In this document: one piece after another, positions 1-12,200 of the stretch | How the letters are laid out: every line of letters starts with the position of its first letter | Position numbering within the stretch: the stretch's first letter is position 1 | Assembly (NCBI GenBank): GCA_002104945.1 | Contig: MCFH01000002.1 | Location: forward strand, 744,001-808,000 | DNA from: Piromyces finnis | Lineage: Eukaryota; Neocallimastigomycota; Neocallimastigomycetes; Neocallimastigales; Neocallimastigaceae | Length of the DNA: 64,000 bases | Direction: 5' to 3' | The notes under the pieces: model-generated | Told to the model about the DNA's origin: nothing | Database searches by the model: none | Seen by the model: only the letters and a program-made list of their open reading frames with translations | Made by a program: the position numbers and the translations under genes

Positions 1-2617
1 CATTTATTATTGATGCTGAAAATTACATTAAAAAGGAAAGAGAATTAAAGGCTAATGAAGTAGTTAATGCTACTTCAGCAGTTCAACCACCAATTACTTC
101 AACTTCTGTTAATTCCAAACCAGCGATTAAACCAATTCAAAAAACCATGCCTTCTTCTTTATCACAACCTGGATTAGAAACAAATGTAACTTCATCAATT
201 GGAAACAAAACATTACCAATGTCAAGTTATTCAGTTGGTGGTGGAATTGGTCTTGGTCGTGGAATTGGAATGAAGGAGAATAATACTTTTGGAAATAATC
301 TTGATTCAATGTATAATTCATTCAATAATAATTCAATTAATTCACCAAAGGTTTACAGTGGTCGTAATGCATCATTCCCAACTATGAGTAATCATTATGA
401 ACCTGTAGGTTATCCAGGTATGAACCGTCTTTCCAATACCATGAATAATCCTCAAATGATGGGAATTCCAGGAAACCAACCATGGATGCCATATAATGAT
501 CCATCAATGTTAGGAATGAAAGGATGGAATGATATGATGGGATTTAATGATATTTATAGTAATCAATTTTATAATTATGATTTAATGAATCCTGACTTGA
601 ATAAATCCAATTTTAACCAACAATTCTATTACCAACAACTTATGCAACAATCTCAACAATTCCCACCACAATATTATCAAATGATGAGACAAATGCCACA
701 AAATCAAATGCCAATGTTTAATGTCTTTGGACAACCAATTAATACTGTTGGTATGAAACCAATAGTTTCAAATACAAATACCATTGGTTCAATGCAAAAT
801 GAAATAATACCCCCAATGAATACTACTACATCCACTGTTGCTACTAATACCACAACCACAAATAATACACAATCTCTTTTTGCAAACAATGAAACAAACC
901 AAAGTGTTTCTCAAAATACTACAAATATGTGGGATACAGCACCACAAAATACACTTAATAATATTAATATCAATACCAATAAAGCAGAATTTAATAAAAC
1001 TGACTCTATACCAAATGTAGATAATACTAATATTAATAAGCAAGATGAATCAACTCAACCATCTAATAATATTATTGAAAATGTTGATAATACTCAAAAG
1101 GAAGATATTGCTAATGATATACCAATTAATGAGGCCAATACCGATAAGGACGAAGTTAGTGAAGAAATAAATGAAGAAAAATTAGAACAAAATGAAGAAC
1201 CAGAAACTGAAACAACAAATGAAGACGTACAAGATGATAATGAAAATGAAGAAGAATTAATTGAAGATAATAATGATGAAGAAGAAACTGAAAATATAAA
1301 AGAAGAAGAAAATGAATCAATTGAAGCTGAAGAAGCCAAAAATGAATCAGTTGAAGATAACGAAGAAAGTCCTGTTGAAGAAGCTCCAGAAGATAAGGAA
1401 GAAGTTGTAATGGAAGAAATTAAGAAGCCTGTTGCTCCAGCTCCAGTTAAGAACCATTGGAAGGTATCTACTAACAAAACCCAAAGATTAAGTATTAAAG
1501 AAATTCAAGAAATGGAAGAAAAAGAAAAATTAGAACAATTAAAGAAACAACAACAAGAAATAAAAGAAAAGAAGGAAATTGCAGAAGCTATGTCTGCTGA
1601 AGTTTCTCCAATTTCTATTTCTGAACCAACTACTGTTTGGGGAGCTCCACAAAATAATATTCAAAAACCAACTTTAAGACAAATTATGCAAGAAGAAGAA
1701 AATAACAAAAAGCAAAAAGATTTGCAAATGAAAGAAGCTGAAGGCAAAAAGGCTAATAAACAAAATTCACACGTTGTAGTTAATACTACTAGATCTGTAT
1801 GGGCTGGTAGACCTTTAACTATTATTGCAGATGGTAATTCACAAGTTGTTTCAGCTTCTTCATTAAATGCAGCAAAGAAAGAACCTGTAAAGAAAGAAAT
1901 TATTTCTACTGTTAATCAAAATCGTCCTCAACCAAGCCAAGTTAGTACCTCCACTAGCAATACTCCAACCACTTCAAGATCTGAAAATGTATATAATTTA
2001 AATAGTTTTATGATAAAAATAAATTATAAATTTAATTTAAATGATAATAATTATATTTATTTATATATAAATTAATAGGAATGGACTCCAGTCGGTAAAA
2101 CTGTCGTTAAAAAGAGTGAACCAGTTCATAAAATAACTAAGACTAATTCCAAATCTGATAATTCAAAGAAGGGTCCTTCTGATGCTTTTATGAAATGGTG
2201 TAAGAACGCTCTTCGTGTTTCTACCTCTGCTGGTGTTAATGGTAATATATATTATTTAATATTTAATAATAATATAAATGTATTTATTGATTTATTTATT
2301 GAACATTTTTATTTCATAATTATATTTAAATAAATTAAATAGTTGATGATTTCATTAATGTCTTATTATTAATGCCATTAAATGAATCTTCTGTCATTTA
2401 TGACATATGTAATGATACTCTTGGTGGAATCACTGCTATTGATCCATTAAAATTTGCTGAAGAATTTATTAAACGTCGTAAGATGGATCAAAATGATCAA
2501 TCATTCTCAGCTGTTCGTGGATACAGTTCATATGCACATGATGAAAGTAAGAATTCTAATAAGTTCATTCCAGTAAAAGGAAGTGGAAGAAAGAAGAACC
2601 GTCAAAATTTAAATTAA
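1..2617 (+). CDS. GYF-domain family protein (GIGYF/Smy2-Syh1-like), 3' part
   Basis: The reading frame is open from base 3, so the 5' end lies outside the window. Exons are 3-1988, 2079-2241 and 2343-2617 (introns 90 and 101 bp, GT..AG, phases 0 and 1), giving 807 visible residues. Most of it is a Gln/Asn/Met-rich linker followed by a long Glu/Asp-rich stretch. Three things identify the family: two Trp-centred repeats each followed by a helical segment (LSIKEIQEMEE and PTLRQIMQEEE), and a C-terminal domain with FMKWCKNALR, GVNVDDFINVLLLMPL and FAEEFIKRRK. This matches the tail of GIGYF/Smy2 proteins, which bind Pro-rich partners through an N-terminal GYF domain and act in translational repression and mRNA decay. 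The GYF domain itself would be upstream and is not seen. The direct ORF continues to a stop at 2075, but those last residues are intron. Confidence 0.8.
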
Positions 2618-5308
2618 ATATATAGCAATTAAAAAAATCATTCATAATTGAAAAGATTTTTTTATATTATTTTAATATTTTTTTAATCTTTTTTCCCTAT
2701 TTTATTTAAAACAATATTTATCATTTATCTTTATTACTCTATTTTAAAATATTATATTATTTATATATATAAAAAAACAAAAATATATATAATTATTATT
2801 TTAGTTTATTATTTTTATTTTTAAGGAAAAATAGATTCTTTATCTTTAAAGTATTTTTATTATTTTTATTTTAATATTAAAATAAATCACTAATTTTGAA
2901 GTCTTTATAATGTAATATAAAGTTATAAAGAGTAGTTTATTAAAACAATAAATAATAATAGGGTATAAAAAATAGAAAAAAGAAAATGATGAAAGTTTCA
3001 AGTAATATTTTTTAAAAAATATTATTTTAAACTTTTATTATGGTATTAATTTTTTATTTTAAATATATTCTCAGTTTTATTTATTGTTGAAATAGCAATA
3101 AAAAAAAAGCAATTTATATAAAGTTTATTTTACATTTTTTCTTTTTTAAAATGGAATCAAAATTAGTATTTATTTTTTTTATTATTTTATATAAAAGAAA
3201 AATGCAAGAAAAAAAAAAAAAAAGAAAAGCAAGAAAAAGCTACAAAAAGATTAAGAAAAACAAAAAGAGAAAGCTAAAAACCAGAGAAAATAAAACAAAA
3301 AACTAATGTTATAAAAGCTTTTAAACAATAGTGATACTAATTAATAATAATTATAATAAGCAAAATAATAATAAAGAATATAATTAAAAATAGAAAAAAA
3401 AAAAAATTGGAATAATTAAAAAATGAAAAAATATACTGGTTTAAAAATATATATGTTTTTTTTTTAAAAAAAAAAAAAACAAAAAACAAAAAACAAAAGA
3501 AACAAAATAATAACATATAAATAACAATAAGAAAATTATTTAGTAACGTTTAAAAAAAGATAAAGATTTTAATAATTTATATAGGAATTTCTAAAAAAAA
3601 AAAAAGTTTAAAGTGATTGATAAATTAAAGAAATGAAACAGAACCAACCAAAAAAAAAAAAAAAAAAAAAAAAAAATAGTAAAGCAAAGTTAAGCAAAAA
3701 AAAAAAAAAAAAAAATGAAAGAGAATGAAGTAGTTGCGAAAAAAAAAAAAAAAAAAAAATATTTGTATTATTTACATTATCTTTATATATTAATATTATT
3801 AATCATATATTGTATATTTATTAACTTTATAATAAAAAAAATATATAATAATAATGATGATGACGATAATTTTTCAATTTATATTATTATGCAAATTTTT
3901 TTTTTTTTAAACTTTTTTAATATTAATTTAATACATTAATGAATAGTTAATATAAAGTTTATAATTAAAAAATGGAATGATTCAAAAATATTTTTTTTTT
4001 TATTTATTAAAAATGGATGAAATAGTCATATTAAATAAATAATAATGTATTTTTTTTTTTTTTTATTATTTAATATGAAAGGAAATATAAATGAAAAAAA
4101 AAAAAAAAGATATATATCTAATATATTATATTCATTTAATTTTAATGCTTTTTTTAATATTGTAAAAAATCTAAATAACATAAAAGGATATATTTATAAC
4201 TTTATTAAATAATTTCTTCAATTTAAGGTTTTTGATAGGTAAAGATTTGTTTAATATGTATTATGTATAATATTAACAAATAAAAGTATAAAACTATTAA
4301 AAAAAAAAAGAAAAATAATATTTTTATTTTTATTACTCAATACTCAATACTTTGAAATTAAGATAAATCTTATGAAATATATATATATATATATATATAT
4401 TATGTTTTTTATATTATTAATTTTTTAAAGAAAAAGGTTCATTATAATGTAATGTAATTGGATTAAATTTTAATGATTTTGAAAGATTTAAAAAAAAAAC
4501 AAACTTTTTTTATACAATAATGATTTTTAAGGTATTAATTCAATGTAAAACATTGTATAATATTATATGGAAATGATTCATCTAATATTAAAAATAAATC
4601 TAGAATTAAAATGTACTATACACAAGTAATATAGAAATTATTTCAGCAGTAGAATTAAAAAAAGAAACATCTGATATTGTAGTACAAAATTTATAGTCGA
4701 TTTTTGTTATAATCCTTCCTATTTAACAGTTTTTTTTTTTTTTTTTTTTTGGTTTTGTTAAAATAAAATAGTATATATATTCTTTTTTTTATTCGTATTT
4801 TTAACAAAAAATAATTTATATTTTAGTATCATAAAATATCTAAAAACTATTTTTGAGGAAGAAAAATTATTAAAAAAAAGTAAAGAAATAAATATAATAA
4901 TAATTTATTTTAATATGTTAATTTTTATGTAAGATAGCTATTAACACTTTATTCCTACAAACTATTTTATTATATATCTCAATATTTTTATTTTATTTAT
5001 TTAAATTTTTATTAATAGTTATTTATTTATTATTTATATGTATATGTATATGTATATATGTGAATTTTTTTTTTATTTGTTTTTATTTATTTAATAGATG
5101 ATTAACAAGAAGGTAAAAAATATATATATATATATATATAAATTTAATAAAATAAGATAATTAAATATATATTAAAATTTTATTTATTCTAATTTTTAGG
5201 TTATACGTTATTTTATATATCTCTTTTTTTTTTTCTTTTTCTTAATTCACTCCTTGTTTTATTGTCCTATTAAGTATATATATATTTTATTCTTTTTTTT
5301 TTATTTAT
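2618..5308. other. AT-rich intergenic spacer
   Basis: 2.7 kb of extreme A/T sequence with many A and T homopolymers (for example around 3647-3676, 3697-3715 and 4730-4750) and an (AT)n run near 4379-4400. The only long open frame (3715-3939) is lysine, isoleucine and phenylalanine low complexity and is not credible. The stretch 4440-4720 is slightly more complex and could be a decayed gene relic, but it has stops in every frame and I recognise nothing in it. Confidence 0.7.
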
Positions 5309-6136
5309 TTAATTACTTTCATCACTATCCGTATTTTCATTTTTCTTTGTGAATTTTCCAATACTTTTTCCAAATACATAAGAAGTAGTATTAGAGACAA
5401 ATTTAACAATGGAATCAGATACATCATAAGAGAATATCATTATCATCCAACCAATAAGTAAGAACATCATAAAGATAAAAGTAACTAATAAAACGAAACT
5501 GACTATTGGTCCTCCGTATGGTATAAAATCTGATACAGAGTGGATGTATTTAAAAATAACTGGTATAAATAATAAGATTCTGTATGATATAAATGAGACA
5601 ATAAAGAAAAGAATAACTTCTGGCTTCATAAAGAATTTTAAATTATTGAAAAAGAATTGTCCCAATTTAAATAACAAGAATCTTGTTTTAGTTAATATAG
5701 TACTAACCCATATAGCAATTAATAAAATTGGCATAACTGAGCAGAAAATATATTTTGAAATATTAAATATATCGAGTTCTTCATGAAAGATACCGGTTTT
5801 GCTAATTTTACGTTGATAATATACGTTTATACCAAGGAATAATATTGATAATGAAAACAAGAAAAATATAAAATATGGGGAATCAGAAGTATTCATATAT
5901 CTATTAGATCTTTCATTTTCTCTCTTACGTGTTCTAGTTTTAGGTGTTTTATTAACTGATTTACCATTTTTTGAAATTTTATGTAATTTGTCTTTTTTTA
6001 TTTTTTTGGCATCTAATTTGGTTCTACTTCCAATAGCTGAATGTGGTCCTTGAAGTCTACGTCTTGGTTTATCTAAAGACTTTAATCTATCTGGTGAAAT
6101 AGTAATTGGTGAACTGGAAGGTGACGTTGTACTCAT
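5309..6136 (-). CDS. four-TM membrane protein of unknown function
   Basis: Single-exon frame of 275 aa on the minus strand. Residues 1-80 are Ser/Pro-rich and then strongly basic (Lys/Arg clusters at about 19-27, 38-56 and 65-79), which fits a cytosolic or nucleoplasmic tail. Four hydrophobic segments follow, at about 87-107, 128-148, 172-196 and 209-237. The C-terminal 35 residues are hydrophilic and end with Asp/Glu/Ser. There is no signal peptide. Complexity and codon use are those of a real gene and contrast with the flanking A/T desert. I do not recognise a family. The basic tail before four helices would fit a nuclear-envelope or ER protein, but that is only a guess. Confidence 0.6.
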   Translation of the reverse strand: MSTTSPSSSPITISPDRLKSLDKPRRRLQGPHSAIGSRTKLDAKKIKKDKLHKISKNGKSVNKTPKTRTRKRENERSNRYMNTSDSPYFIFFLFSLSILFLGINVYYQRKISKTGIFHEELDIFNISKYIFCSVMPILLIAIWVSTILTKTRFLLFKLGQFFFNNLKFFMKPEVILFFIVSFISYRILLFIPVIFKYIHSVSDFIPYGGPIVSFVLLVTFIFMMFLLIGWMIMIFSYDVSDSIVKFVSNTTSYVFGKSIGKFTKKNENTDSDESN

Positions 6137-7893
6137 TTTTATTTGTCTTAATTTTATTTTATTTTTGATATAAATATTTAATTGAATTAATTTATTTTAT
6201 AAAATTTTTATTTGATTATTTAAAAGATGAATATATTATATTAATTATATGTTTTTAATAATTCATCAATGTCTTTTAATTTTATTGTATTTTTTTTAAT
6301 TATTATTATTATTGTTGTTATTATTACTATTTGTTATTTGTTATTATGAAATACTTTTAAAATATTTGCATTAAATTTAATATCTTCAAGAATTAAAGAT
6401 TCATAAATTATTAAATATATATATAAAACTAGATTATTTTTTTTTTAAAAAAAGAAACTAGGAACAAAATTAAAGTTTTGCGTTAACTTTTATTTTATAT
6501 TATTATATATATTTACAGTTGATTTGTATTTATTAGTGTTATTTATTTATTTTATTAGAATAAAAAAAGAAAAGATTTAAATTAAATAATTTTTCTTTTT
6601 TTATTATTATTGAGTATATTTTTATTTACTTATTTATTATTTCTATTTCTTATTTTATTTTTTTTATTTTCTTTTTTTTTTTTTTTTTTCTTTTTTCTTT
6701 TTCTTATTTATTTAATAAATTGAAACTTTGCCTTTTATTTTTAAAGGTAATAAAAAAAAAGAAAAAAAAAAAGAAAAGAAAAAAAATAAGTGATATTTAG
6801 ATAAATAATATAATGTTTTAAATTTTTGATTTGAATTTAATTACCACCACAATAATTAATTTTGGTGGTGGTTACTATTGAGTAAAATAATTATAAATAT
6901 AACTTAATATTATTCTAAAATTTAACATAAAATTTTAAAACAATAATAATATATGTTAAATAAATTAAATTTATTTTTATTTTTTTATACAGCCACAGTA
7001 AAAATTATATATTTTTTCATTTAATAATATACAATTTCTATATATTGTAAATACAATATACAACTGTTCTGTATATCAATAATGATAAGCCATAGATATC
7101 TAAATTACTACACTTTACATTTTTTGTACTAACTAAAACTATAATAAATAATAAAATATTTTATTTAAATGTATTGCCATTAAGACTAAACATGAAAATT
7201 AAAAAAAAATTTTTAATCTTGGAAAAAATAGAAAAAACATTCATGTTATTATTATTATATTTTGAAGAAAGAGGAAGGAGAAAGGTACTCTAACTGTATT
7301 TAAAAGAATTGAATTGTTTATATTTTCGAATATAAAATATAATTAATTATATTTAATTGTTTTTCTTTTATACTAAATTGATGTTTCAAAAAAAAAAAAA
7401 AAATTATATAATCTTAAGATATTTTAAATTAATAAACTTTAATCTATAATAAATTTCATATTTTTTTTATTAAAAAGTATCACAAAATATATTTTCTTTT
7501 TTTTTTTACATTTAATAAAAGGAAAAAGTAAAAAAGTTTACATTATTGAAAAGAAAAAAAGTGGTGTACCATAAAATTTTTACATTTTATTGATTACATA
7601 TAAATATAAAAAATAATAATACATTAATACATTTTTATAGTAAAAATAATTAAATGGTGAGATTTAAAAAAAAAAAAAATGTAAATGGTTAATTAAAAGA
7701 AAAATAATTAATAATAATAAATTATTTTATCTTCAATTTATTTTGTCACATTATTTTTTTTTTTTTTATTTTTTATTTTTATTTTTTAAAAAGTATATAT
7801 AAAAATCTATAGGATTTGAATTAAGGAATGCTAATGACAAAACTTATTTTATTTTTAAAAATACCACTTCATACTTTTAATTTTCTTTTTTTT
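6137..7893. other. AT-rich intergenic spacer with one GC hairpin
   Basis: About 1.75 kb between two minus-strand genes. It holds homopolymers and no credible frame. The only structured element seen is an 8-bp inverted repeat, ACCACCAC at 6843-6850 and GTGGTGGT at 6865-6872, standing out in an otherwise A/T background. Confidence 0.65.
6843..6872. repeat. GC-containing inverted repeat (hairpin)
   Basis: ACCACCAC (6843-6850) pairs perfectly with GTGGTGGT (6865-6872) around a 14-nt A/T loop. It lies about 700 bp upstream of the 6136 start of the minus-strand membrane protein gene. It could be a regulatory site or chance; no terminator role is implied. Confidence 0.35.
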
Positions 7894-9645
7894 TTAATAT
7901 GTTGGTGGTGATGTTATACTTGCATTAACGAGTGAAGAACAGTGATGTGTCAAATAAAATGAAAATAATGAAATAACAGATAGTATGAAATATATTATAT
8001 ATTTATGAATATAATTAACTTTATTTCTAAAGTCACTGTTTGTTATTGTAACAATTAATACTACTGTCGCAAATATACCAATTGATAAATAAAACCATAA
8101 GTAAGATCTTGCCATTTTCCTAAAACAATTAATACATAAATTTTTTCCTGAAAACATATGTATTGTATAATAGAATCTTTTAACGTGATTTAAACATAAT
8201 GGATCTATAGTTATATATCATATAATGTTAATATTAATTTTTAATTAACAAGTATTAATATTTAAAGTTTAACAATTATTTACCATAGCATTTTTCACAT
8301 CGATCTGTTGCAATAAATTCACATTGTTTATATGAACACATTTGAAATTTCGGTATTCCTTTTTGAAGTCTTCTTAAACCTATTATTTATTAATAATTTA
8401 ATCAAAATATTTTTAATTTTAATGAAAGCCCTATATTAAAACTTATTCTTTAATATTACTTTTTGCTTCATGATCTTTATCATAACTTACTTTCTGTATC
8501 AATGGAAATATTTCCTTGAGATCTATGGGGAAAGTGTTCATGATCTGATAGATAAATCATTTGTGATTGTCTAGAAATTTGGTGTTTTCTATATGAACTA
8601 CTATTATTTCTACTACTATGATTTATACTATGATTCATACTATTATAATTAATACTGTTATGATTCATACTGTTATTTATATTATTATGATTTATTGGAG
8701 GTAATAGGCTTTGACTTTGATTTATAGTCTTTATTTGACGAACATTGTTATGATTTCTAGCACGACATGAAACTGACCTCTTTGGGGTAATAATTTCATC
8801 CAAATCTTCAGTTGTTTCTAATACTGGTATATAACTAGGTGGTGTTTCAGGAGAAATAGGATTTTCTAATGCTTTTTTTGAATGATTTTCAATCCAATCC
8901 TCGAGAGATTTTGGTACTTGAATTGTTATAGCCCTATTCATCATTTTTATGATATTTATATTTAATAGGCAGTAGTAAAATTAAATTTTTATTAAAAAAA
9001 AAATTCAATAAATTAATAATTAAAATGATTATTTGAGTAACATTTTTATATTTTTTAAAATGAAAAAGTAGTATATTGTTTTTATTTATTTATCATTATT
9101 AATGATATATTATTTAATTAATAATTAACTAACCTTTGTTCATTCATCACAGGTTGATTTCTATACAAATCATTTATATTTACACGAACAACTTGTTGAA
9201 GACTTTCTTCTTTTCCTTTTAAAATATCTTCTTGATTGTTTATTGATGTATTTTGTTGATATGAAAGATTAATATTATTGAAGCTACTATTAATATTATT
9301 ATAACTGGTATTCAAGTTATTAAAATTATTAGTACTAATATCATTTAAACTGTTGTTAATATCATGATTATTAATATTGTAACTGTTAATATTGATATTA
9401 TTAGAGAATACATCTTTTTTTAATGTTTTCCCTTGTTTTTCTTTCACAACTTTTTCATTTGAAAAATCCGATTCTTTTGGTAAACTTGGATTTTTCGGGA
9501 ATTGTGTATTATCTGGAGTATTATCTGGAGTTAATTTATCTTGAATTGATTTATCTGGAATTGAGACATCATTAATTTCATTTTCCAAAACTTGTGCCTC
9601 AATTTCTTTGGGCACATCGTTTATTATTTTTTCCTTATTATCCAT
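7894..9645 (-). CDS. Asn-rich protein with B-box-like zinc finger and two C-terminal TM helices
   Basis: Proposed four-exon minus-strand gene: exons 9645-9134, 8933-8491, 8379-8284 and 8147-7894, closing in frame to 434 aa. Residues 1-330 are hydrophilic and disordered, with Asn/Ser tracts and many INxxNN repeats. Residues 333-358 carry C-x4-C-x7-C-x2-C-x5-C-x2-C, resembling a B-box zinc finger. Two hydrophobic helices follow at about 366-385 and 400-416, so the finger sits next to the membrane. The last three exons are supported by frame closure through the zinc finger. The first intron is less sure: the 9645 frame ends just after a GTTAGT donor (exon end 9134), and an AG at 8934-8935 restores the same frame. 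The alternative is two genes, 9645-9118 (175 aa) and 8944-7894 (267 aa, starting at a tandem ATG). No family was recognised. Confidence 0.55.
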
Positions 9646-12200
9646 TATAAAAGAATTTTTAATATTTATTATTTAAAAATTAAATGAAAAATTGAAATAC
9701 ATATACTTTGTAAATATTTAATTTTATTTATTTTTTTCTAATATAGCTTAATCATATAAATATAATATATTTGGTTTAAACTATATTAATATTTTATCAA
9801 AATTAGATATATAACTTAAAAAGATTAGGTCGATATTATCTTGAAAAAGGGTTAATTTTTTAGAGATAATTATTTTTTTTAAATATATAAAAAAAATACT
9901 TTATTTTGAAATCTACTTTTTAAAAATGATAAAAAGTAGAATAGATATTTATTATATTATATAATGTGAATGTTATATTTTATATTTTAATTATTTAGTG
10001 TTTGTTTATATATTATAAAATATAAAATTTAATAATTTACAATTTTGAAGTTTATTTCTTAAATTAATTTTGTTTAGTTTCTTTTATACAATCAATATAT
10101 AATATAAAAAATAATACAATATTTTTATTTATTTATTCTATTTTATCTTTTGTAAAATTTTTTTGAATTGTTGATTTTTTTTTTTTTCCTTTTATTTTTA
10201 ATTTTTCTTTTTCTTTTCTTTCTTTTTTGTTTTTTTATTAGTTGAAAATAAGTTTAAATTTTTATTTATTATAAAATCTTTTATTTAACTTAAATTAATT
10301 TGCTTTCATTTTCAATATTATTTTATTTTAAAAAATAAAAGAAAAGAGTTTGAAAAAGGTTATATGAATAATAATAAATATAATTAATTTGAAATTTTGA
10401 ACTATTTCTTGAAGATTATATTTAAAATAAATAAATTAAATATTAATTATTTTAATATTTTTTTTAGTTTATATTATAAAACATTATTATATATTTGTTA
10501 AGAAAAAAAAAAAAGAAAGAAAAATAATAATTTAATTCTTTTATTTAATTCTTTTGCAAATGCTACAAAGACAAAAGTGTTACTTTAAAAAAAAAAAAAA
10601 AGGATGAACGTATATAAATACTTTTATTTATTTTATTTGTGTAATAATAAAAGCATTTTTTAATTTTTTATATGATTATTAATCAATTAATATATATATA
10701 AAAATTATATTATTGATGTTATATTAATATATTAAAATATATTAATAATAAATATTATACTTTCCTTAAATTAAATAAAAAGTTTTGTGTAATATATAAA
10801 TATTTTTAAATTATTTTTTTTTTAATAAAACAGAATGCTTTATTTTATCAATATAAATTTTTATATTGATAATATACATAAATGTATTTAAATTACCCTT
10901 ATTTACAAGATTTATTATATAATTTTTGTAATTTTATTTATTTTTATTATACTTTCTGTGCTACATAAATTTTTTTTTTATACATCATAATATAGATTAG
11001 TGTAACATTAATTTCCTTAAAACTTTATTAATTAAAAAAAAAGAGAAAAGAAAAAATAAAAATATCAAAAAGAATTTGATGAAGATATAGAATATAAAAA
11101 AAGGTTAGTAATTAAATTTAAAATAATAGGAATATAATTTTGATGTGATGATTACAACTGAATTATGTATTATTCTAATTCTATTTGAAGAATGTATTGA
11201 AAAATGTATTGAAACTATATATATTTTCTAATTTCAAAAAGTATCTAAATATATGGATATGAATTTGTAAAGTATCTTCTTAATGCATGAATATATATAT
11301 GAATGATATCACTTTAGAATTCTTTATAATAAATATTTTGATCTTGTTAAATATACGACGGTAAAATCATTAAGAAAAAATGATTTTATAGTTAAAAAAA
11401 AAAAAAATTCTTTTTGTAATAACTAGATATTCTTAATAATTGATCATATAAATACAATACATTTACATAATCTGTTTATATTACATTATATGTATGATAC
11501 TTTTAAATTTTAAAATAATAAAAAGTATAAATTAATTTTATTATATTATATATATATTTTTTAAACATTTAATAAACTTTTTATTATTTTTATTTAATAA
11601 TTTTTTTTATAATTTTTTTTTTTTATTTCAAATATAAAGGAAAGTTTTTAGTTTTTTTTTTTAAAAAAAATATTCAATTAATTCATTGTATCTTTTGTCT
11701 TTTATTTGCTTTATAAAAAAAAAAAAGCTTTTAAAAAGTACTTTTAATATAAAAATCTTTTATTTTTTATTATTGTAAATCAATAATAAAGTTATAAAAA
11801 TAAAATAACTTAAAAGATTATGAAGTCTAGATTTAATTGAATATTTATTATCCTTTTTTAAAAAACAATTAAAATATCATCTTTTTTTGTCATTTTTTAA
11901 TTTTTTTTTATTCATTTACTAAAAAGAAAAAGAAAATACTAAATAACTTATTAATATTACCTCTATTAAAAAAAAATAAAAGTAAGCTTTTATATAGTTA
12001 TTTAATATGTTATTTTAATATAATAAGTTATAAGTTATGAATTTATTTATTTATTATTTTTTTTAAAGTCTTATATAAATAGAAATAATATTTATTATAA
12101 TAAAAATAATACCAACAATAATAATTTATAGTTGAATAAAAAAAAAATTAATGTCTTTTTTTTCTTTATAAAAAAAATAATTATTTTTAGGATTTTAAAA
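9646..12200. other. AT-rich divergent intergenic spacer
   Basis: About 2.5 kb between the minus-strand zinc-finger gene and SIN3 on the plus strand, so it holds the promoters of both. I see only A/T sequence with homopolymers and no coding frame. The frame that starts at 12132 upstream of SIN3 is an in-frame extension of low-complexity residues, not a likely start. Confidence 0.6.

Noticed and set aside
1989-2075. C-terminal end of the first direct frame (to the stop at 2075)
   Set aside because: This is the first intron; GTATAT at 1989 to TAG at 2078 joins in frame to the conserved GIGYF C-terminal domain.
3715-3939. 74-aa open frame on the plus strand
   Set aside because: Lys/Ile/Phe/Tyr low complexity produced by A and T homopolymers; no conserved features.
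4440-4720. Slightly more complex stretch that might be a gene relic
   Set aside because: Stops in every frame and no recognisable domain.
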